The notes beneath the pieces are model-generated. The model was not told the origin of the DNA. It was given only the letters and a program-made list of their open reading frames with translations, and searched no databases. Source: Labilithrix luteola (lineage in GTDB: Bacteria > Myxococcota_A > Polyangia > Polyangiales > Polyangiaceae). From it: a DNA stretch of 6,973 nucleotides. Numbering within the stretch: position 1 is the first letter of the stretch; each line of letters starts with the position of its first letter. Of the stretch, positions 1 through 4,698 are shown piece by piece. A program made the position numbers and the translations under genes. Where the stretch lies: assembly GCA_026225435.1 (NCBI GenBank), contig JAMFST010000742.1:1-6973 (forward strand), read 5' to 3'.

Positions 1-1215
1 CCGCACGATCTCGTTCATCGCCGCGCCCGCGCCGAGGTCTCCCGTCGCGCGTCCCGAGGCGATGTCGTAGCGCGCGTCGATGCTGGCGATCTCCCCCTTC
101 ACCTCGCGGGTGCCGTGCTTGACGATGTACGGAGTGCCCACCGCCGCCGGGCGTGCGTTGAGCCAGGCCACGTCCGCCTCGAGCTCCTGGACCGCACGCG
201 GCGCCGGGCCATCCTCGCCCACGAGGAGATCCCCGCGCGAGATGTCGATCTCGTCCTTCAGCTCCACGACGACCGAGTCCCCGGCGCGCGCCTCGTCGAT
301 CGGCGCTCCGCCCAGGTGCAACCCGGTGATGACGGAGCCGAGCCTCGACGAGGCGACCACCAGCGACTGCCCGACCCGCAAGGTCCCCATCTCCAGGCGC
401 CCGGCGAACCCGCGAAAGTCCGGGTGGCTCGCGCTCTGCGGACGGAGCACCAGCTGCACCGGCAAGCGCGCCCCCACCCGAGGCGTCCCGCCCGCCGCCT
501 CCAGCGAGGCCAGCGCCGCCGCCGTCGGCAGCGACTCGAGGTGCGCGAGCAGGGTCGGCCCGTCGTACCAGGGCATCGCCGCGGAGCGGTCGACCACGTT
601 GTCCCCGTGCAGCGCCGAGACCGGCACGAAGGTCCACCGTGCCGCGTCGCGCGGCCGCGGCAGCTCCAGCTCCTCCGCGTACCCGGTGATCTCGTCGCGC
701 ATCCGCGCGAAGACGTCGTGGGCGAAGTCCACCTGGTCCATCTTGTTCACCGCGACGACCACGTGCGGCACGCCGAGCAGGCGCGAGACGAAGAGGTGGC
801 GGCGCGTCTGCTCCGTCGTCCCGCGGCGGGCGTCGACGAGGATGATGGCGACGTCGGCGTGCGAGGCCGCGGTCACCATGTTTCGTGTATATTGCACGTG
901 ACCGGGCGAGTCGGCGAGGACGAAGCGCCGCCGCGGCGTGGCGAAGTAGCGCCAGGCGACGTCGATGGTGATCCCCTGCTCCCGCTCGGCGCGCAGCCCG
1001 TCGGTGAGCAGCGCCAGGTCGGTGCGCCCGAGGCCACGCCGGCGGCTCACGTCCTCGACGTGCTCCAGCTGATCGCGCATGAGCGTCTTGGTGTCGTAGA
1101 GGAGCCGCCCGATGAGCGTGCTCTTCCCGTCGTCGACGCTCCCGGCGGTGGCGCAACAGAGGGGCGCGCTACCGCTGCTCGACGTCGTCGCGTTGCTGCT
1201 CTCGCTGCTGCTCAT
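1..1215 (-). CDS. cysN: Sulfate adenylyltransferase subunit 1 (CysN GTPase), 3' end beyond the window
   Basis: GTPase subunit of the CysDN ATP sulfurylase, which couples GTP hydrolysis to formation of APS from sulfate and ATP in the cytoplasm. The frame is open from ATG 1215 to the left edge, giving the first 405 residues; CysN alone is usually about 475. Visible GTPase motifs are the P-loop GSVDDGKS (25-32), switch I GITID (81-85), DSPGH (102-106), NKMD (157-160) and SAL (200-202). Beta-barrel domain II follows from about residue 240, and the start of domain III reaches the edge. The start overlaps the cysD stop as TGATG and has an AGAGGG ribosome-binding site nine bases upstream (1225-1230), inside cysD. 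Odd points are a Ser/Thr-rich leader (residues 2-16) and Cys20-Cys21 just before the P-loop, where relatives usually have Arg-Phe. Whether a CysC kinase domain is fused at the C-terminus cannot be seen. Identity is very secure. Confidence 0.96.
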   Translation of the reverse strand, partial: MSSSESSNATTSSSGSAPLCCATAGSVDDGKSTLIGRLLYDTKTLMRDQLEHVEDVSRRRGLGRTDLALLTDGLRAEREQGITIDVAWRYFATPRRRFVLADSPGHVQYTRNMVTAASHADVAIILVDARRGTTEQTRRHLFVSRLLGVPHVVVAVNKMDQVDFAHDVFARMRDEITGYAEELELPRPRDAARWTFVPVSALHGDNVVDRSAAMPWYDGPTLLAHLESLPTAAALASLEAAGGTPRVGARLPVQLVLRPQSASHPDFRGFAGRLEMGTLRVGQSLVVASSRLGSVITGLHLGGAPIDEARAGDSVVVELKDEIDISRGDLLVGEDGPAPRAVQELEADVAWLNARPAAVGTPYIVKHGTREVKGEIASIDARYDIASGRATGDLGAGAAMNEIVR

Positions 1216-2120
1216 CAGAAGTATCCCTCTCGCTTGCGGTCTTCCATCGCCGCCTCGGTGGCGCGGTCGTCGGCGCGGGTCGCGCCTCGCTCGGTCAGGG
1301 TCGCGGCGCGCACCTCGTCGAGGATGGCACCCACGTCGCGCGCGGTGCTGCGGACCGCGCCGGTACAGGTCATGTCGCCCACGGTGCGGAAGCGGACGGT
1401 GGTGGACACCGTCTCCTCGCCCGGCCCCTGGGTGACGTACGCCGAGGCGGAGTAGAGCATCCCGTCGCGGAGGAACACGTCGCGCTGGTGCGCGAAGTAG
1501 ATCGTCGGGACGTCCAGCTTCTCGGCGTGGAGGTAGCTCCACACGTCCAGCTCGGTGAAGTTGGAGATGGGGAACACGCGCAGGTGCTCGCCGCTCTTGA
1601 TGCGCGTGTTGTACAGCGACCACAGCTCGGGGCGCTGGTTCTTCGGCTCCCACTGGCCGTACTCGTCACGCACGCTGACGATGCGTTCCTTGGCGCGGGC
1701 GCGGTCCTCGTCGCGACGGCCGCCACCGAAGGCGACGTCGAAGCGATGCTGGGCGATGGCGTCGAGCAGGGTCACGCTCTGCAGCGCGTTGCGCGACGCG
1801 CGCGGCCCCTTCGGATCGACCACCCGCCCACGGGCGATCGACTCCTCCACACTGGCCACGACCAGCGGCACGCCGAGGCGCGCCAGGTACTCGTCGCGGA
1901 ACGCGAGCACCTCGGGAAAGTTGTGCCCGGTGTCGACGTGCATCACCTGCACCGGCAGCGGCGCCGGCGCGAACGCCTTGCGCGCCAGGTGAAGCAAGAG
2001 GATGGAGTCCTTGCCGCCGGAGAAGAGGATGACCGGCCGCTCGCGCGTCGCCACAACTTCTCGTATGATGAAGATCGCGTCACTCTCGAGCGCGTCAAGC
2101 TCCGGCGAAAGACGTCCCAT
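1215..2120 (-). CDS. cysD: Sulfate adenylyltransferase subunit 2 (CysD)
   Basis: Catalytic subunit of ATP sulfurylase; with CysN it adenylylates sulfate to APS, the first step of sulfate assimilation. At 301 residues it matches the usual family length (about 300) and appears complete. It is an N-type ATP pyrophosphatase: the PP-loop SGGKDS lies at residues 34-39, HVDTGHNFPE at 61-70 and GGGRRDE at 132-138, followed by an Arg/Lys-rich stretch. The C-terminus ends in the family-typical AMEDRKREGYF. The ATG at 2120 is supported by a GAGGTGA ribosome-binding site six bases upstream. Its TGA shares one base with the cysN ATG, so the two subunits are probably made in coupled amounts. It is transcribed away from the cysH-siroheme-reductase operon, from a shared 72-bp intergenic region. 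Very secure call. Confidence 0.98.
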   Translation of the reverse strand: MGRLSPELDALESDAIFIIREVVATRERPVILFSGGKDSILLLHLARKAFAPAPLPVQVMHVDTGHNFPEVLAFRDEYLARLGVPLVVASVEESIARGRVVDPKGPRASRNALQSVTLLDAIAQHRFDVAFGGGRRDEDRARAKERIVSVRDEYGQWEPKNQRPELWSLYNTRIKSGEHLRVFPISNFTELDVWSYLHAEKLDVPTIYFAHQRDVFLRDGMLYSASAYVTQGPGEETVSTTVRFRTVGDMTCTGAVRSTARDVGAILDEVRAATLTERGATRADDRATEAAMEDRKREGYF

Positions 2121-2126
2121 GTAGGC

Positions 2127-2133
2127 TCACCTC
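2127..2133 (-). promoter_or_regulatory. Ribosome-binding site of cysD
   Basis: The minus strand reads GAGGTGA here, six bases before the cysD ATG at 2120. This is a near-ideal Shine-Dalgarno match and fixes the start. Confidence 0.8.
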
Positions 2134-2181
2134 GAGAGATTGCCGCCCACCGCGAGCTAACGCATCCCGTCAAGCATCGTC

Positions 2182-2187
2182 TAGCAT
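2182..2187 (+). promoter_or_regulatory. Candidate -10 box placing transcription start at the PQ-loop gene's ATG
   Basis: TAGCAT matches TAnnnT and ends five bases before the ATG at 2193. Initiation at the usual distance downstream of a -10 box would fall on or next to that ATG, giving a leaderless message. This agrees with the lack of any Shine-Dalgarno sequence before 2193. There is no recognisable -35 box, so it remains a weak prediction. Confidence 0.3.
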
Positions 2188-2192
2188 AGCGG

Positions 2193-2576
2193 ATGGAAGT
2201 CCACTATACCGTCGGAATGTCGTCTTTCACGTGGATGCTCGGCACGGCGGGAGTCATCGCGATCGAGGGGTCGTACGCGCCGCAGCTCCTGCGTCTGTAC
2301 CGGCTGAAGCGCGCCGACGAGATCAGCTACCTGTTCCCCGGCCTGAACTTCTGCGGCCGCGTCCTCGCGCTCAGCTACTCGATGCTCGTGAGCAACTCGG
2401 TGTTCACGGGGGGCTTCATCCTCGGCTGCACGCTCCGCCTGGCGCTGCTCGCCCAGGTCTACTGGTACCGCCACGGTGGTCGTCGACCCGATCCGGTGGA
2501 CCCGGCCGTGCCGAGCGCAGCCCCGCCGCCGGAGTCGAGCGCGCTACCTTCCCTCGCGGGAGGATCGCTGCCATGA
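2193..2576 (+). CDS. Small PQ-loop (SemiSWEET-like) membrane protein
   Basis: A 127-residue predicted inner-membrane protein with one PQ-loop unit of three helices, at about residues 12-33, 46-66 and 70-92. The signature Pro30-Gln31 ends the first helix, followed by a basic loop (LLRLYRLKRADEIS). SemiSWEETs of this size work as dimers and carry sugars; other PQ-loop proteins carry amino acids, for example cystinosin with cystine. The substrate here is unknown. Each helix carries a charged residue (Glu25, Arg56, Arg82), which is unlike a plain sugar carrier. A Pro/Ser-rich tail (about 97-127) is probably cytoplasmic and its DNA includes the cysH ribosome-binding site. The stop overlaps the cysH start as ATGA, so the gene is translationally coupled to sulfate reduction. 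No Shine-Dalgarno precedes ATG 2193; Met9 (2217) is an alternative start with no better site. The family is fairly secure, the function open. Confidence 0.75.
   Translation: MEVHYTVGMSSFTWMLGTAGVIAIEGSYAPQLLRLYRLKRADEISYLFPGLNFCGRVLALSYSMLVSNSVFTGGFILGCTLRLALLAQVYWYRHGGRRPDPVDPAVPSAAPPPESSALPSLAGGSLP
2558..2564 (+). promoter_or_regulatory. Ribosome-binding site of cysH
   Basis: GGGAGGA lies eight bases before the ATG at 2573. It decides the cysH start, because the cysH frame is open much further upstream without any coding signature. The site lies inside the last codons of the PQ-loop gene. Confidence 0.85.
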
Positions 2577-3316
2577 CCGACGAGCTCGACGAGCTGACCC
2601 GACAGATCGGCGGCGGGGCGCCTTACGACGTCCTTCGCTTCGCCCTCGAGCGCTTCGGCGACGGGCTGCGCATCGCCTGCAGCCTCGGTGTCGAGGACAT
2701 GGTGGTGATCCACGAGGCAGCGCGCGCCGGCAAGGACCTGGGCGTCAAGCCGCGCGTCTTCCTCCTCGACACCGGCCGCCTGCACCAGGAGTCCTACGAC
2801 CTCGCCGACCGGGTGCGCTCGCGCTACGACGTCGTCTTCGAGATGTACGCGCCCGACACCGCGCAGGTCGAGGAGCTGGTGCGCACCAAGGGGTGGAACA
2901 GCTTCTACGAGTCGGTCGACGCGCGAAAGGAGTGCTGCGACATCCGCAAGGTGCAGCCGCTGCGCCGCGCTCTGTCCGGCGCCAGCGCCTGGGCGACCGG
3001 CATGCGCCGCGAGCAGTCGGTCACCCGCAGCAACCTCGGCGTGGTCGAGCGGGACACCACGCACGACGCCTCCGGCGCGCCGCGCCCCTTGTGGAAGCTC
3101 AACCCGCTGGCCAGCTGGACGGAGCGGCAGACGTGGGCCTTCGTCGAGGAGCACGGCGTGCCCACGCACGCGCTCCACCGCGCCGGCTTCCCCTCCATCG
3201 GCTGCGCCCCCTGCACACGCGCCGTCGCGCCGGGCGAGGACGTCCGCGCCGGTCGCTGGTGGTGGGAAGATCCCAGCAACAAGGAGTGCGGTCTGCACCC
3301 GCGGAGGTCGGCGTGA
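2573..3316 (+). CDS. cysH: Adenylyl-sulfate (APS) reductase, assimilatory, [4Fe-4S] type
   Basis: Reduces APS to sulfite and AMP with thioredoxin-type electrons. The protein has 247 residues, usual for bacterial CysH. Visible features: the modified PP-loop CSLGVEDMV (36-44), LDTGRLHQES (65-74), the basic substrate-binding block RREQSVTRSN (145-154), and WKLNPLASW (174-182). Cys121-Cys122 and Cys211-x2-Cys214 form the four-cysteine set that binds a [4Fe-4S] cluster in APS reductases and is absent from PAPS reductases of the E. coli type. Cys239 in KECGLH (237-242) is the catalytic cysteine. All five cysteines are present, so direct APS reduction is expected and no APS kinase is needed. ATG 2573 has a strong ribosome-binding site and overlaps the upstream stop as ATGA; its own TGA overlaps the next GTG start. 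APS rather than PAPS as substrate is inferred from the motifs. Confidence 0.96.
   Translation: MTDELDELTRQIGGGAPYDVLRFALERFGDGLRIACSLGVEDMVVIHEAARAGKDLGVKPRVFLLDTGRLHQESYDLADRVRSRYDVVFEMYAPDTAQVEELVRTKGWNSFYESVDARKECCDIRKVQPLRRALSGASAWATGMRREQSVTRSNLGVVERDTTHDASGAPRPLWKLNPLASWTERQTWAFVEEHGVPTHALHRAGFPSIGCAPCTRAVAPGEDVRAGRWWWEDPSNKECGLHPRRSA
3303..3308 (+). promoter_or_regulatory. Ribosome-binding site for the GTG-started siroheme gene
   Basis: GGAGGT lies four bases before GTG 3313, at the end of cysH. Spacing is short but the match is strong. It supports the GTG start that overlaps the cysH stop (GTGA), in a frame with no nearby ATG. Confidence 0.6.
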
Positions 3317-3891
3317 GCGCCCATCCGCTCTTCCTCCATCTCGAGGGGCGCCTGGTGCTGGTCGTCGGTGGCGGTCCGGTCGCCTGCGACAAGGCCTGCG
3401 CGCTGGTGGAGAGCGGAGCGCGGGTGCGCGTGGTCGCGCCGCAGGTCCGCGCCGAGCTGCACGCCGTCGCCGAGACGGTGCACCTGCGCGACTTCGAGCC
3501 GGCCGATCTCGACGGCGTGTGGCTGGTGATCGCCGCCGCGCCGCCGGAGGTGAACCGCCAGGTGCGCCTCGCCGCCGACGAGCGGCAGCGCTTCGTCGTC
3601 GCGGTGGACGACGTTGCCAACTGCAGCGCCATCGGAGCGGCCTGCCTGCGACGCGGCCCCCTCACGTTCGCCCTGTCGTCGGACGGCGTGGCCCCGGCGC
3701 TCGTCTCCCTCCTGCGCCAGGGGCTCGACGCGCTGCTGCCGGCGGATCTCGACGAGTGGGTCAAGGTCGCGCGCACCGAGCGAGCGGTGTGGAAGGCCGA
3801 CAAGACGCCGTTTGCCCTGCGCCGACCGCGCCTGCTCGCCGCGCTGACCGCGTTGTACAGTGGAGAGACCGTGGAGAAGGTGACGACATGA
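3313..3891 (+). CDS. Precorrin-2 dehydrogenase / sirohydrochlorin ferrochelatase (SirC/Met8/CysG N-terminal type)
   Basis: Makes siroheme from precorrin-2: NAD-dependent oxidation to sirohydrochlorin and, in bifunctional members, iron insertion. The 192 residues correspond to the N-terminal part of CysG or to Met8/SirC proteins. The N-terminal Rossmann fold carries GGGPVA (19-24), then GARVRVVAP (35-43) and LDGVWLVIAA (66-75). Asp99-Asp100 in VAVDDVANC match the catalytic aspartate region (Asp104 of CysG). PLTFALSSDG (116-125) keeps the paired serines that line the CysG active site around Ser128, and a helical dimerisation/chelatase region follows. The start is a GTG overlapping the cysH stop (GTGA). 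Its stop overlaps the methyltransferase ATG (ATGA). The methyltransferase half of CysG is here the separate next gene. The supply role is clear from the downstream siroheme reductase; whether it also inserts iron is inferred, as no other chelatase gene is visible. Confidence 0.92.
   Translation: MSAHPLFLHLEGRLVLVVGGGPVACDKACALVESGARVRVVAPQVRAELHAVAETVHLRDFEPADLDGVWLVIAAAPPEVNRQVRLAADERQRFVVAVDDVANCSAIGAACLRRGPLTFALSSDGVAPALVSLLRQGLDALLPADLDEWVKVARTERAVWKADKTPFALRRPRLLAALTALYSGETVEKVTT
3873..3882 (+). promoter_or_regulatory. Ribosome-binding site of the uroporphyrinogen-III methyltransferase gene
   Basis: GGAGAAGGTG contains two possible Shine-Dalgarno cores (GGAG and AAGGTG), the second five bases before ATG 3888. 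It lies in the last codons of the upstream gene. Confidence 0.6.
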
Positions 3892-4661
3892 GCGGCAGCG
3901 TGACCCTGGTGGGCGCGGGTCCGGGCGATCCCGATCTGCTGACCGTGCGCGCCGTCCGCGCGCTCGAGCAAGCGGATCTGGTCCTCTACGACGCGCTCGT
4001 CGACCCGCGCGTCGTCGCCCTGGCGGCGAAGGCCTCGCGCTTCTTCGTGGGCAAGCGCGCGGCGCTCCCCTCCATCACCCAGGCCTCCATCTGCCGCCTG
4101 ATGATCCGCGGAGCGCAGGCCGGCAAGCGCGTCGTCCGGCTGAAGGGCGGCGACCCGTTCGTCTTCGGACGCGGCGGCGAGGAAGCCATCGCCTGTCGCG
4201 AGGCCGGGGTGGCGGTCGAGATCGTTCCCGGCCTCTCCAGCTCCATCGCCGGCCCCGCTTCGGTGGGCATCCCCGTCACCCATCGCCAGGTCACGCCCGG
4301 CTTCCTGGTGCTCTCGGCCACGCCGGCCGAGCCCTGCCGCGCGGTGCTCGCCACACTGACACCCGGCGCGGTCACCGTCGTGCTGATGATGTCGCTGCGC
4401 GAGCGCGCATCGCTCGCCGCGTTCCTCGCCGAGCATCACTGGCCGACGCGTCTTCCGGCCGCCGTCGTCCTCGGCGCGACCACGCCGGAGGCCTGGTCCT
4501 GGCGCGGCCCCCTGGGCGAGCTCGCCCAGGTCGCGCTCCCCGAGGATCGTCGTCACCTTCCCGGGCTCCTCGTCCTGGGCGAGGTCGTCTCGCTCGCCGA
4601 TGCGATCGCGACGGGCGCAGAGAGCAGTGAAGCGGTGCCGGCCGTGCCGGCGTTCGCCTGA
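3888..4661 (+). CDS. cobA: Uroporphyrinogen-III C-methyltransferase (SUMT)
   Basis: Uses two S-adenosylmethionine molecules to methylate uroporphyrinogen III at C2 and C7, giving precorrin-2, the substrate of the preceding gene's product. The 257 residues match the single-domain CobA length. Seen motifs: GAGPGDPDLLT (9-19), LVLYDALV (31-38), GKR (55-57), RLKGGDPFVFGRGGEE (84-99), VPGLSSS (113-119) and GIPVTHR (127-133). Two normally conserved spots differ. The stretch usually reading VTGH after GIPVTHR is LSAT (142-145), and the usual YMG of the second SAM-side motif is MMS (167-169). The residues GATTPEAW (about 204-211) match the conserved GTTPxQ region. The start overlaps the upstream stop as ATGA. 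Context (siroheme for the downstream reductase) argues for siroheme rather than cobalamin supply. Family call very secure. Confidence 0.95.
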   Translation: MSGSVTLVGAGPGDPDLLTVRAVRALEQADLVLYDALVDPRVVALAAKASRFFVGKRAALPSITQASICRLMIRGAQAGKRVVRLKGGDPFVFGRGGEEAIACREAGVAVEIVPGLSSSIAGPASVGIPVTHRQVTPGFLVLSATPAEPCRAVLATLTPGAVTVVLMMSLRERASLAAFLAEHHWPTRLPAAVVLGATTPEAWSWRGPLGELAQVALPEDRRHLPGLLVLGEVVSLADAIATGAESSEAVPAVPAFA

Positions 4662-4698
4662 GAGCACCCGAAGCAGGCACGAAAGAGATCGGATCATC

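Larger units (their letters stand above)
2121..2192. promoter_or_regulatory. Divergent intergenic region between cysD and the PQ-loop/cysH operon
   Basis: These 72 bases separate two divergently transcribed sulfate-assimilation units and should hold both promoters. It is visibly less G+C-rich at its right end than the flanking genes. TAGCAT (2182-2187, plus strand) fits a TAnnnT -10 box, and the overlapping TATGCT (2183-2188, minus strand) could serve cysD. Neither has a convincing -35 hexamer at the normal distance. A minus-strand TTGACG (2168-2173) resembles a -35 box but has no -10 partner. Short direct repeats GCATCCCGTC (2162-2171) and GCATCGTC (2174-2181) could be part of an operator. 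A promoter here is expected from the gene layout; the exact elements are guesses. Confidence 0.5.

Noticed and set aside
115..1455. Plus-strand open frame of 446 codons opposite cysN and cysD
   Set aside because: The product is an Arg/Val/Asp/His-rich shadow of cysN on the other strand, with no motif. CysN carries all its GTPase motifs on the minus strand.
2231..2572. Upstream extension of the cysH frame, which would give a 361-residue protein
   Set aside because: The extra residues are Arg/Pro-rich and overlap the PQ-loop gene in another frame. The strong ribosome-binding site at 2558-2564 and family length place the start at 2573.
3313..4661. A single trifunctional CysG fusion
   Set aside because: The dehydrogenase ends in TGA at 3889-3891 and the methyltransferase begins with ATG at 3888 in a different frame. 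The overlap is a typical operon junction, so these are two proteins and not a broken cysG.
4600..4698. Earlier ATG for the sulfite reductase inside cobA
   Set aside because: It would add 33 Arg/Ser-rich residues unlike the family and overlap cobA by 62 bases. ATG 4699 gives a normal N-terminus.
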